Origin: Diphasiastrum complanatum
Taxonomy: Eukaryota > Streptophyta > Lycopodiopsida > Lycopodiales > Lycopodiaceae
Assembly: GCA_029204225.1 (NCBI GenBank)
Contig: CM055112.1
Location: 27,673,063-27,737,062, forward strand
Direction of reading: 5' to 3'
DNA length: 64,000 nucleotides
A program made the position numbers and the translations under genes. Shown in pieces: positions 24,091 to 35,719 of this stretch (positions are counted from its first letter, which is position 1; each line of letters begins with the position of its first letter). The notes beneath the pieces are model-generated. The model searched no databases, was not told where the DNA came from, and saw only the letters and a program-made list of their open reading frames with translations.

Positions 24091-24295
24091 TTGCAGATGG
24101 CTACTAAGATTGCAGATTTGCTTGCCGATATGTTCCCTCTTATGCGGCAGATGGTATAAAGGTTTGTTCCTTTTGCAGATGGCTGCTCAGATTGTCGATT
24201 TGCTTGCCGATATGTTCCCTCTTATGCAGCAGATGATATAAAGGTTTGTTCCTTTTGCAGATGGCTGATCAGATTGCCGATTTGCTTGCCGACGA
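24091..24295 (+). repeat. 82-bp unit, three tandem copies
   Basis: Copies of TTGCAGATGGCT begin at 24091, 24173 and 24255 (exact 82-bp offsets). Each unit encodes a start like MA..IADLLAD followed by MFPLM(R/Q)QM and a stop; the third runs into the copia-D frame. Confidence 0.85.
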
Positions 24296-25680
24296 AAAGA
24301 AGAAGCAGTTCGAACAACAAGCACATAGTGCTACAACCAGTCACTCAAATCAGCAACAACAAGAAGAAGATAAAGCAGCTTTCATGACCAAAGTCGGAGA
24401 ACAACAAGATATTGATTCCTGGTATCTAGATTCCGGAACAACTCAACGCATGACACACCATCGCCACTGGTTCAAAGACCAGAAGTCATTCACCCACGAG
24501 TTGTGCAACTTGGAGACAACTCATCACATTCAATCGAAGTTGAAGGAACAATCAGAGTTGAATTCAAAAAAGGTGAGGTCAAGTTGCTGTCCAACGTTCT
24601 CCACGTTTCAAATTTGACCAAGAATCTGCTCTCAGTTAGCAGAATCACCGATTCAAGTCGGAGGGTCGAATTCGATACAGAAGGCTGCACAATTCTTCAC
24701 AAATCCCAGAAAGTTTTAGTCTACGGAAGAAGAAGCGACTATCTTTACAAACTTAGCCATTGCTATACTTTTAAAAGTCAAGCTCTTCACACAGCCACTT
24801 CTGAATCAATTGATATGTTGTGGCATTTCAGACTTGGCCATCTTAACTTCAACAGTATTCAGCAAATGTCAGCTCAGAGTCTCGTACAAGATCTGCCTTC
24901 AGTCAGCAAGCCAACTTCTCCATGCAAAAGCTGTATTATCAGCAAACATAATAGAAGTCCTTTCAATTTAAACTCAATTCATACATCCAAGGGCTTGCTT
25001 GACCTTGTACATAGCGACATTTGTGGCCCGATGTAGACTGCTTCCACAAGGGGAGCTCTCTATTTCCTAACCTTCATCGACGACTTCTCTCGAAGGACTG
25101 CAACCTACTATATGAAGAACAAATCCGAAGCATTCAAGTTCTTCAAGCAGTTCAAGGCATCTGCAGAAAACTAGACCTAGAGGAAGATCAAGGCTCTACG
25201 CACAGATGGAGGGGGAGAGTACATCTCCATAGAATTCAAGGAGTTCTGCAAGGCCAACGAGATATATCAACAATATACAACCAGCTACTCATCTCAGTCC
25301 AATGGTGTAGCTAAACGGAAGAATCGGACATCATCGAAAGTGCCAAGAGCATGATGGCCCATGTCTCTCTTCCAAAGAAATTCTGGGTAGAAGCTATCAC
25401 TATAGCTGCCTATTTGCAGAATCGATCCATCACCAAAGCCTTGAATGGCAAGACACCTTATGAGGTGTGGATAGGATTAAAACCATCACTCAAACATATT
25501 CGAGTGTTTGGATGCATCGCTTTCGTTCAAATCCCTGAAGATCTAAGAAAAAAACTGGATGATAAAAGCAGGAAGATGATCTTCATCGGCTATTCTCCAA
25601 ATCACAAGACATACAAGCTTTACAATTTGGATATCGAGAAGACATTCACCAATAAAGATGTCATTTTTGTGGAAGACTAG
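24246..25680 (+). pseudogene. copia-D protease-integrase region
   Basis: Seen: WYLDSGTTQRMTHH (protease DSG motif; the usual alanine is threonine), LLSNVLHVSNLTKNLLSVSRITD, the HHCC region LWHFRLGHLNFNS...CKSCIISKH, HSDICGPM followed by TAG at 25034-25036 (copia-A has CAA or CAG there), FLTFIDDFSRRT in a shifted frame, GGGEYIS, QSNGVAKRKNR, then KTPYEVWIGLKPSLKHIRVFGC. Frame changes at about 24500, 25035 and 25350. Gag is absent except for a short KKQFEQQ tail. Known: Ty1/copia order. Dead copy, but the DNA is well preserved. Confidence 0.85.
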
Positions 25681-26840
25681 TTCATCGACCACAAAGGAAA
25701 AGCTGCTGATAATTCCGACCCAAGGATCGAGCAACCAAACAATTTCGATCCAGGGATTCAACTGCTGAATAACGACAATGGCTCAGAACCTCAACGAGTC
25801 AATCCACATCAGAGGACCGAAGGTCAACCCAGAAGATCGAACAGGTCCAAATAGCCTCCATCCAGATTTATGGATGATCCATCCTGCTACTTTGTGTAGG
25901 AACCAACCACCGTTTCTAAGGCAATGTCTACTCCTGATGCTGACCAGTGGAAAGCAGCGATGGACATTGAATTCGATTATCTTATGGAGAATCAAGCATG
26001 GACACTCATCGAGTTGCCAAAAGACTGAAACCCAATTTCATGCAAATGGATATTCAAGGCGAAGTATGACGCTCAAGGCCAGGCGTCGCCAAAGGCTTTT
26101 CCCAGATTCCAGATCTGGATTATTCAGAAACCTTCAGCCCAGTCGTCAAACATACTTCGATCCGCCTACTCCTCTCCTTTGCAGCCGCAACAGATCTTGA
26201 AGTCCACCAGATGGATGTCCAGACCGCTTTCCTCAATGGAACCATCGAAGAGGAAATCTATATGACGCAGCTAGAGGGATACGAACTCAACGACAAGCAT
26301 CAGCACCTTGTATGCAAGATCCACAAGGTGCTCTATGGGCTGAAACAGTCACCCAGAGCCTGGTTCCAGAAGATCAACGCATTAGGAGATGTCAACACCA
26401 GAAAATCAACTTCTAGAAGTGTATTTTTATATAACCAAGGCCCAATCTCATGGAACAACCGGAAGCTGACCTCAGTTGCATTATCATCAACGAAATCCAA
26501 ATACATAGCTGCCACAAATGCAACCAAAAAAGTGATCTGTCTAAGGCAACTGCTTGCAGACATCAACCTTGCGCAATCACTTCCTACAACAATCTATTGT
26601 GACAATCAAAACACAATAGCGCTATTTCTCAATCCGAGATTTCACTCTCGAAGCAAACATATAGAAATCAGGTATCATTACCTTAGAGAAAAAGTGCATA
26701 ACAAGGAAGTAGCATTAGTTTTCTGTAGAACAAATTACATGGCAGCAGATTACTTCACAAAGACTCTATCAAAGGAGCAACATCTCAGATTTAACGATAT
26801 GTTAAATCTGAAGATCAAAGTTTTTCAAGATCCACATTAA
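25681..26840 (+). pseudogene. copia-D RT-RNase H with in-frame internal deletion
   Basis: Seen: broken RT start at 25900-26200, then a 209-codon open frame at 26211-26840: MDVQTAFLNGTIEEEIYM, LYGLKQSPRAWFQKINAL, fused in frame at about 26384 to RNase H GDVNTRKSTSRSVFLY, ALSSTKSKYIAA, CDNQNTIALFLNPRFHSRSK and ADYFTKTLS, ending in TAA. The central RT with the YVDD box, roughly 170 residues by comparison with copia-A, is gone. Known: RT cannot work without it. Inference: the deletion is recent enough that the fused frame is still open, or it has been kept by chance. Confidence 0.8.
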
Positions 26841-27712
26841 GGGGGAGTGTTAGATTTTTTATGCTCAGTCTTAAACAAATCGTTCAAGTAATGAACATCC
26901 TGAAAACTGAAGGCTGACAACATGTTTTCGGACCTTCACATTTTTCTTTTGAGATTTTTTGTGCCTTAAACGTTTTTAAGACACCTTTTCTTTTTTCGCC
27001 TTTTTCGTCCCTTCGCAAAAAATGCGACAGAGTGGCCAGAATGTCTTAGAAATCATTTTAAGGCACCTTTGTCTTTTTCGCCTATTTCGGCCCTTCGCGA
27101 AAAAAGCGACAAAGTGGCCAGAATGCCTTAGAAACCATTTTAAGGCACCTTCGTTCTTTTCGCTGCCTTCGCTTTAAAGGCGCCTTCGGAATTTACATAC
27201 CTTCAATCTAAGGGCACCTTTGAGATCTACATACCTTCAGTCTAAGGGCACATTCGAGATTTACATACCTTCAGTCTAAGGGCACCTTCGTATTTTTCGG
27301 GTTTTTCGCGTTTTTGCTACATTGGCAGACCGACGTCGCTAACTTATCATCAACTCTAAAACAGCTGGACAAACAAATATCCTAATGGCGGTTACCAAAC
27401 TTTGTACATATGCAAAACTGGAGTAAATGACAGTTAAGACTTATAAGATATTTGTCTTTCGACACTTGTAAATATATATATTAGCTGAATCAAGCTATGT
27501 AAGTGTTAATCAAGCTCTTTTTCAATCAGAGTTATCTGTAGCCGGCGTTATCACGCTCAACAAGCTGAAGTTATTACTTCAAGCCATTGTACTCACTGTT
27601 GATATTAATCAGAGTGCAATTTTTGTCTCATTATTGTTCATTTGCGCAATCTGTATGAATCATATTACTTGAATATTTCTGTTGCTAACTGTTGCGTTTC
27701 TATTCCTACACG
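26837..27712 (+). repeat. copia-D PPT and 3' LTR with internal tandem repeats
   Basis: Polypurine tract TTAAGGGGGAG (26837-26847) precedes the LTR start TGTTAGATTTTTTATGC at 26848. Inside lie 82-bp repeats (starts near 26978, 27060, 27142; each with TTTTAAGGCACC and an AGTGGCCAGAATG block) and 34-bp repeats (AAGGGCACCTTTGAGATCTA type, three copies at about 27205-27295). The right end near 27712 (CCTACA) is approximate, because no 5' partner is present. Confidence 0.7.
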
Positions 27713-28165
27713 CCTACGCTTAAAGCCTCGAGCTTCCGCAACCGGTCATACCCACGTTTTACGACAAGTACAAGATCACCTCTTTCGTTGGCAGTTTCTC
27801 ATCCCTTTGGTAGTTGACACCATTTTGTTGGGCAACTCACTGATCCAATAACGCTTCGCTTACATTTTAGCATTTGTTCAGGCTTACCATTTTTTGGCAA
27901 ATATGGATGACGCGAAATCGGCAGGTTTTTGATGGCTCTTCCTCCTCGCTCTCGAGGGCCTGCTTGTGGCTGGTTATGTATATTTGCACTGTTGTTTAGT
28001 TGTATCAGCCTCCCTACGTGGTGTGCAAATAGTCCTATTTACTTTTTGTTGTATAGTGCACCCTTTTGGGTTTGATACTACTTCGGCCTTGGGTTGTCGT
28101 TTACCTTTTTGTATTTGTACATTTGTAAAAATTTAATAGTATATTAAAGCTTTGCAAATAATAAT
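27713..28165. other. unassigned, possible LINE-type 3' tail
   Basis: No gene. The stretch ends in CAAATAATAATAATAACAAC (about 28156-28175), the kind of short tandem tail left by some LINEs or SINEs, after a TG-rich segment. No RT or endonuclease motif was found, so this is only a suggestion. Confidence 0.25.
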
Positions 28166-30470
28166 AATAACAACTGCCACGTATCTTAAATAGGAACAAA
28201 ATAGTTCATCACAAGATATGATAACACAATGATTATTGTAGTACAAAATCAAGAACATATCACACAAAGAGATCAATAATCATATGATTAGAAAAAGAGA
28301 TATTCTTGCCCTTGTCATCTATTCATTAAATAAAACCAAAAAGGTACGTATCAAAAAAGTCACTATACTAATGCCAAGAAACCATTCGAGTGAGAAGCTC
28401 TCTAGTTGTTGTCACCTTTTTCGTTTGACATGAATTGGATAGCGCAACAACTAACGGTCGTTAGCCTATGTCCTCAAACCCTCTCTCGCTATTCACTTCA
28501 ATAACACAATATTCATTTATACTTTTAATTCCTATTAAACACCCTTTTGTCATAATGTCAGCTGCCATCCTAGTAGTGGGGGAAAAATTTAACTGTCAAT
28601 AACTTATCTTGGACTAGATCTTAAACAAAATGATATGGATACTAATGTGTTTGCTCCTCTTACGAAATCCAAAATTCTTACTTAGGAATAGACATCCTTG
28701 ATTATTAGTGACCAAAACGATGCTTTGTTCAACGGAAAGGTCCTTCATTAGATTGTTGATCTACAATTACACTTTACTAACGTGGCATAAACCCATATAT
28801 TCTACTTTTGTAGATTAGAGAGCCACAAAGTGTTGTTTGCAACAACTCCAGCTGATGGGAGATCATGCCAACAAGAAAATGTATCCGCATGTGGATTCCT
28901 TGTTGTCTAAGTCGCCTCCCCAGTCTAAATTAGATTATCCAATTATGTCTTGATTATTTTCTTTGAACAGAATTCCATATTTTGAGGTTCCTCTGAGTAT
29001 CGAAGGGCTCTGTTAGCCACAACCAAGTGCTCTTGGCCAAGATCTCATCAAGAACTGGCTTTAAAGTTTAGTCACAGCTACAACAATGTTTAAGCTAGTG
29101 CATATATCCTTTGTCAACTTGACATCAATATCCAATGTTGTTGATATATTGCAACAATTATTCATTTCAAAACTCTCAAGTATGTATTCTACATAATCTC
29201 TTGAGTGATCCAGGTCAAAGCGTTTAGATCTATCCATGTGAATTTGAATTCCTAAGCAATAATGGATAGCTCCCAAATTCTTCATCTCAAATTTCTAGCT
29301 AAGTTTTTCTCAAACTTCTTCAGTGAAGCTTTGTTATTACAAACAAGAATTAAATCATCAATATAAACTTCTACGAGCAAAATTGACTTTCTTATTTGCA
29401 CATACAAACTGGGATCTGAATAACACCTGTTAAATCCATTTTCAAGAAAAAACTTGTCACGTTTCTGGTACCACATCCTAGATGACTGCTTCAATCCATA
29501 GAAAGCCAAACTCGTTACCCACAAACCTGGTGGCTGTTTCATATACGCCATGTAGAAACATTGTTTTGACATCCATTTGCTCATCATCCATGTCCTATAT
29601 AGTCACCCATGCTAATATCAATCGAAAGGAGGCCATTTTCATCACAAGTGCAAATGTCTCGATATGATCTATTCCCTAAATTTAATTGCTTTCTTTTAGT
29701 ACTAACCTGGTATTATAACTTTCAATTGATCTGTCTTCTTGGTATTTGATCTTAAATACCCATTTACACCCAACTGCCTTCCTCCCATTTGGTATATCAA
29801 CTAACTCCCATCCATCATTCTTTTCAGTCTATGGATTCTGATTATTCTTTCATTGCTTCGTTCCATAACTCTCTGTCCGCTCCTTTTTTGATTTCATTGG
29901 TGTTCTTAGGTTCTCTAGTTCTTCCTTGTGTGGTGGTTAGAAAATTCATTTCCTCATAGTGCTCTAGAACATTTCTCAGTCTCTCTCATCTCCTAGGATA
30001 TTTTATCATCCCTTCATCATCTAAGAGGATTTCCATGTCAACTTCTTGAATTGTGGGCTCTTGATTTTCCTCTACCTCTAAGTCATACTCTGTGTCATTT
30101 GCTCGGGACTATAGCTCATTGTGAATTCTTGATGAATTTCTTTCTCACGGTAGATAGCTTTAAATCTTCCACCTTTGTATTCTCCTCCATTATCTGACCT
30201 TATTTGTTTGGTCTTTTCTCTAGTTTGATTCTTAGCCAATTCTTAGTAACTTTATCTTTGGTTTTCAAAGGCTAAAGGAAAATCTTCTTGCTATAATCAT
30301 CTATGAATGTGGCAAAGTATCTGGAATGTGCTAGTGATTCATTCTCCATGGGGCCGGAAATGTCAGAGTGAATTAATTCCAACAACTTGGTGGTCTGCGC
30401 ATCCACTCTCCTCTTGAATGGCTCATGTTACATACCTATGCAACTAGCAGTACTTCAGACCCCTATTGGT
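28166..30470 (-). pseudogene. copia-E fragment: integrase to RNase H
   Basis: Reading leftward: integrase end with a GGEY-like stretch (about 30150-30200) and a broken middle (29600-30130), then RT LAFYGLKQSSRMWYQKRDKF, VYIDDLILVCNN (YIDD box intact, 29282-29587), MKNLGAIHYCLGIQIHMDRS (29061-29285) and a degraded RNase H to about 28320. Frames change at 29282-29285 and elsewhere. It differs from the other copia families here in the LVEVYIDDLILV sequence. 28310-28560 is similar to 55100-55320. Dead copy. Confidence 0.75.
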
Positions 30471-31185
30471 CCATTTAGTGTTGGGGGCTAAATGGCAAAT
30501 TACCATTGGATAAGGGGTACCCTTAGAATTAAAGGTAGGTGTTTTAGATTAAGGTACTAGTGTCTTTGGTTAAGGACAAGTAGATGTCTATGCCTTGGAT
30601 GGAGGTATGGAACCTAGAGAGGTGTTGCATAAAACAAGTCTTGAAGTTCTGTTTCTTGTCATTTTGAAGTTCTGATTTTCAGATCTATAAATCGAAAAAT
30701 CAGATCTGAAAATTGAAGTTTTCATAGGGTTTCATTAGTTTTCCATTTCTAGACACTAGTTTTATGGATTTGGAGATCTAGAATAGTGAGAAATGTGAAC
30801 ATTTTGGTTTCTTTTGAAATGACAAATGGAAATGGAATTGGAACAAGAACTTTATATAAACATTAGCTTGGATTAGTTAATTGAAGTTTACATAAAGATT
30901 TGGTTTTCATTTTTGCTTTGGATTAAGACAAGTGTAACTTGTTGTTATTTTTCTCTTAAGCTTGGATTGAGCTTGCAAATAGTAGGCTTGGATTGAGCTT
31001 ACAAACAATAAGATTGAATGCGTAGAATTAAATGTTTTTTATTTGCATTGGATATAAGAATTGAAGTTTCTATCATTCTAATTTGAGCACTTGTTGTTGT
31101 ATTTGCATAATAGGAAAACACACAAGCAACTCCAATGGATTAAACCAATGCAAACCCAACATTTGATCTATCAAACCCATCCAAT
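30471..31185 (+). mobile_element. gypsy-2 leader region
   Basis: Untranslated region upstream of gypsy-2 gag, homologous to 1881-2520. Contains the paired CTTGGATTGAGCTT segments near 30960 and 30987. No LTR boundary identified. Confidence 0.6.
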
Positions 31186-32060
31186 GTGGCACAAGCTCTT
31201 GAACTTTTATACCAACAAATTCAAACCACTCAACTTCTTGAAACTAATAAAAAAAACCAAGACTTAGAGTCTAGGTTAGCCAATCAAAAGAAGCATGTAG
31301 TTCCACCTTCCGTAAAAGTGTTTAAGGGGGAGAATAAAGATGGAAATTTACAAGTGGTAAGTTGTTGGCTAAATGTTTGGAACAAATACTTTGCCATGAA
31401 CCAATTCCCTGAATCTGAAAAGTTATCCACTGTCACCATGTTCCTTGAAGGAAGAGCCTTAGTTTGGTGGGATGACTTAGTTGCAAAGGGCAATCAATCT
31501 TGTACATGGGACGATTTTTGCAAGCTTTTTAGAGATTATTTTCTACCACTTTTAGATGACTATGAACACTTCCAAAAGTTGAGTCATCTAACCATGAATA
31601 AAGGTTTGGAATAATTTATTCAAGATTTTCATGAGTACTTGAATCCACTTTATAGTGACATGTTGCCTAAGGTACAAATGTTAATGTTCATTGATGAGTT
31701 ACCAAAAGATTATCAAGTGGATGTTCATATGAACCATCCAAAAATCCTAGAAGATGCTATTAGGGCTGCGAAATACTTTGATGACACACCTAAGCCACCT
31801 AGGGGTCAACAGCCTAATGAGCAAAAAAAAAGTTTTCAATTTAAGAGCAAGGGTAGGAAAGCAGTTAGTGAAACACATCCCAATTCCAACAATTCTAAGA
31901 AAACCAAGAAAAACTTTAAAAACCATCAAGGTAACATTGATAAAGCTGAAGCTCGTAAGAAAAACGTGTGCTTCAAGTGCAATGGTGAGGGTCACCTTGT
32001 ACGTGATTGCGTCAAAAACAAACTTCAACCTCAGGTAATCTATCTCGAAGTAATGAGATG
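31186..32060 (+). pseudogene. gypsy-2 gag
   Basis: Seen: the start region MAQALELLYQQIQTTQLLE in an open frame, a retrotransposon-gag core (VSCWLNVWNKYF, FLEGRALVWWDDL, WDDFCKLFRDYF), then TAA at 31612-31614 where gypsy-1 has CAA, a second open part 31639-32085 and the CCHC knuckle CFKCNGEGHLVRDC at about 31967-32010. Known: Ty3/gypsy gag. A single stop, of C-to-T type, is the main break in an otherwise readable gag, so this copy is younger than gypsy-1. Confidence 0.85.
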
Positions 32061-33532
32061 GATGTTTGTTTCCTTAGTTCTTTAGTTTTTGGATCTAATA
32101 ACCTTATTTGCATTAAAGGTAAAGTTAATGATTAAGTTGTTAATGTTTTTTTTTGACACGAGATCCACTCATAACTTTATTAATGTAAATTTGGTGCAGA
32201 CGCTAAACCTTCCTACCAAAAAAAGAAATATCGTGTGACAATGACATCGAGAAGTGATTCCAATTTGATAGACTTTGTTGTTCCTGATGTAGAATTGCAC
32301 ATTCAAGATTATTTTGAAAAATTAGAATTCCATGCTGTTGCATTAGCTAATGTAGATATTGTTCTTGGGCAACAATGGCATTTTGATAAGAACAAGTCAT
32401 TGAGAATTGATTTTGTTGAAAAATCTTTATCTTTTATGCACGAGAATTCTTTAATTAAGATCAAGGCTAGTTTAAGTGTTGACACTAAAAACCCTAAACC
32501 CTAAACCCTAAACATGAACTTAATTCTATTATGAAGAATTCTGATTTTAAAGTTTATTTATATTTTCATAATGATATCATTTGCTGCAATGATAAAGAAC
32601 TTAACATAAATGTCATGAATATACCCAGTGAGAACACTACATAATTTGAAGCTTAGAATGAACTTAGGTAGGAATTTAATGATGTTTTTTTAGACCTTCT
32701 TGTAGGTCTACCACTAGAAAGGAAAGTTGATCATAAAATTGACTTAGTACCTGGAGCAATTCCAATCACACAGCGTCCTTATAGGATGAGTGCATCGGAA
32801 TAGGCTGAGGTAAGTAGGCATTTACATGATTACCTGAAAAAAGGGGTGGGTACAACCTAGTAAGTATCCTTGGGCATCACCAGCGGTTCTGGTTGCCAAG
32901 AAGGATGAGACTATAAGGTTTTGCGTCGACTATAAGAAATTGAACAAGGTAACCGTTAAGAATAGATATCCACTGCCGCGGATGGATGATCTAATAGACT
33001 ATCTTGTTGGTGCTGGGTACTTTACTAAGATAGATCTAAGATTGGGCTACCATCAGATACGCATTAAAGTAGAAGATATACCAAAAACCGGGTTTCGAAC
33101 TCGCTTTGTTCACTCCAAATTTTTGGTGTTGCCTTTTGGTTTGACCAATGCACCGACAACTTTCCAACGATTTGTTCAGGCCATATTTGGGAAGATTCGT
33201 AGTGGTATTCTTAGATGGTATCCTAGTATTCAGTAAGACTTTGGCGGAACATAAAGAGCATCTTAGGATTGTCTTGGACATTCTAAGAAGGGAAAAGCTC
33301 TTTGCCAAGGAGTCTAAGTGTGACTTTTTTGCTAGAGAATTGTCCTACTTGGGACATTATAAAATTTTCGAACAGGGTGTGCAGATTGAGGCCGATCATA
33401 TCCAGAGGGTTATTGATTGGCCTATTCTCACCACAGTTTGGGAAATCAAGTCAAGCTTTGAAATGCTATAAGAAGCTAAGCCGAAGGGCTAAGAGCCCAC
33501 TGGTGGTGTGGATGAAGGATATGAATAATTGT
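32061..33532 (+). pseudogene. gypsy-2 protease and reverse transcriptase, with deletion
   Basis: Seen: a protease-like region (SNLIDFVVPDVEL...DIVLGQQWHF, 32235-32504), an interrupted linker with an interstitial telomere-type repeat, then [52 protein letters not shown] and, after a frame change at about 33215, [10 protein letters not shown], where the YLDDILVFS box has lost one aspartate (D to G). A deletion near 33455 removes about 110 bp compared with gypsy-1 (SFLGF...TQ). Known: Ty3/gypsy pol. Inactive because of the active-site change and frame breaks. Confidence 0.8.
32491..32513 (+). repeat. interstitial telomere-type repeat
   Basis: A little over three units of CCCTAAA, the plant telomere repeat, inside the gypsy-2 coding region between protease and RT. 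Confidence 0.85.
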
Positions 33533-34320
33533 CATTAGAGGAATTCTGAATCCAAAAAAGACCCATTAAGGAATGCCACTTAGATTGACAAAGTTTATTA
33601 ATGTAAATTACCAAAATAAATTCATTTTTTGTTCAAATTCTTTTTCATTTCTGTCCGCACTAGTTTCGAAGCTTAACCATTCTATGTACACTACCGTTTG
33701 TAGTTCATTTAAAATAGCATAAATTTTTAACCGTAGCTTCGATTGAGACGAAAATTATACCGTTGAAAAGCGCTCAATGAGAGCTTTCCAATGGTACCCT
33801 AGATCACCTACTTCCAAACTACCATTCAAAAGTTATGGCCGGTCAAACTTTCAGACCAAAAAGAAAAGGTCCACATATCTTTCTTGTGCGCGGATAGAGT
33901 ACCCTCTCACTGAGAGAGAGATATGTGGACTTTTTTTTTTTTTGAGTCTGAAACTTTGATTGGCCATAACTTTTGAACGGTAGTTTGGAAGTAGGTCATC
34001 TAGAGTACCGTTGGAAAGCTCTCGTTAAGCGCTTTTCAACGGTATAATTTTTGTCTTAATAGGAGCTACGGTTAAAAAGTTATGCTATTTTAAATGATAT
34101 TGCATATTATACTATGAATAACATGTCATGCTTGTGGGCTGCCCTCGGCGCCGAATTATAGCATTATTAAGAAAACTTTTTTTTTTCAATTCTAATGAAC
34201 TACGTTACGTAGATTTCAAATTTGAGTGTTTTGATTGGTCCATGTATAAGCAAAATTTGAGAAAAAATATAAAAAATATCTTTACAAAGGGTCTTTTTTG
34301 GATTTATAACTCATCTAATG
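33533..34320. mobile_element. 788-bp inverted-repeat (foldback) MITE in gypsy-2
   Basis: Outer terminal inverted repeats of 32 bp (33533-33564, starting CATTAGAGGA, and 34289-34320, ending TCATCTAATG), with an exact inner 16-bp core AATCCAAAAAAGACCC at 33549-33564 and its complement at 34289-34304. An inner inverted repeat pairs 33706-33905 with 33905-34096 (CATTTAAAATAGCAT at one end, its exact complement at the other). Removing 33533-34320 rejoins the gypsy RNase H reading TGT-TTT-GAG without gap, so I see no target-site duplication. No coding capacity. Confidence 0.8.
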
Positions 34321-35668
34321 TTTGAGTTGCTTAAGAAAAGTGTCACTTCGGCACCAATACTAATCATTGACGATCCTAATAAGGCTTTTGTGGTTAGGAC
34401 CGAAACTAGTGATTATGCTATTGGAGCCATTTTGATGCAGGATGGACATCTTGTGGCTTATGAAAGCAAAAAACTCAATCCTGCTCAGTCTAGTATTGTA
34501 CCTATGAGAGGAATTGTTTGCAATTGTTCATTCCTTGAAAATTTGACGACATTATTTGTATGGAGCTAGATTTGAAGTTTTGACAAATCATCAGAATCTT
34601 CGATATTTCTGTGATGTTGTAGATTTAAAGGGGAGACAAGCTAGATGGGCTGAGCTGATGCAAATCTTTGACTTTTCTATACATTATTGGAAAGGAAGTC
34701 AAAATACTCTAGCAGATGCATTGAGTCGGTTACCAGTTATTAATCAATTGTGCTTTATCGTTACAGAACCGGGGTTGTTTCAGTCTCTTCAAGAACTATA
34801 TGAGTCTGATCTCTTTTTTGAAAAGTATTGACAACAAGTACTTTCGGGGGTCGATTTAGGTTTGCAAGATTCCTCAAGTCAGTGAAAGATTGAAACGGAT
34901 TTTCTAATTCGAAACAAGATTTTGTTTCGTAAAGAAAAAATGTGTGTACCGGAGAATGACACTGTAAGAGCCCAAATCTTGCATGAGTGTCATGATAGTC
35001 CATGCACAGGACATCCGGGTATACAAAAAACACTTGATTTAGTTCGAAGGCAATTTTGGTGGCCTAAGATGAAAAGTCAGGTAGAGGCCTATGTACTTAA
35101 ATGTCCTAAGTGCTAGTTAAATAAAGCAGAGAGGCTAAAAGCTAGTGACCTATTACATCATTTAGATATTCTTACCAGAAAGTAAGAAAGTATATCTATG
35201 GATTTTGTGGTCGGGCTTCCACGTACAAGGAAGGGCCACGATTCGGTTTGGGTCATTGTTGATAGACTTACGAAATCTGCTCAATTTATTCCAACGAAAA
35301 CTACTGTTAAAGCTTCAGAACTAACTCAACTGTTTGTCAACTATACGGGCTGCCTTGCGATATTGTCAGTGACCGTGACCCAAAATTCACTGGGAATTTT
35401 TGGCAAGCAGTATTTAAAAAGTTGGAAACAACTTTAAGTATGAGTTCTACAGATCATCCAGAATCAGACGATCAAACGGAAAGGACCAATCAGATGATGG
35501 AGGATATGCTTTGAGCATATGTGGGCCATCGGCATTCTGATTGGAAACAATATCTTCCACTGGTGAAATTTGCATATAACAATGCAAAACATTCAGCGAC
35601 CAGATTCAGCTCTTTCATGCTTATGTATGGTTTTCAACCTCGATCACCAATTAGTGTTGGCATGAAAA
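34321..35668 (+). pseudogene. gypsy-2 RNase H and integrase
   Basis: Seen: FELLKKSVTSAPILIIDDP and FVVRTETSDYAIGAILMQ (RNase H start), TNHQNLRYFCDVVDLKGRQARW, GSQNTLADALSRLP, then integrase HDSPCTGHPGIQKTLDLVRRQFWWP...CPKC-stop-LNKAERLK (the H-H-C-C finger, with TAG at 35114-35116 where CAG is expected), [18 protein letters not shown] and KQYLPLVKFAYNNAKHSAT...YGFQPRSP. The frame breaks at about 34560, 34830, 35440 and 35515. It ends abruptly at 35668, where element T begins. Dead copy. Confidence 0.85.
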
Positions 35669-35719
35669 TATTAGAGGAGTTTTCAATATCAAAAAGACCC
35701 TTTAAGGAATGCCACGTAG

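Noticed and set aside
23502-24241. Several overlapping open frames of 77-172 codons.
   Set aside because: They come from a pyrimidine-rich low-complexity tract; no motif, and all frames are similarly open.
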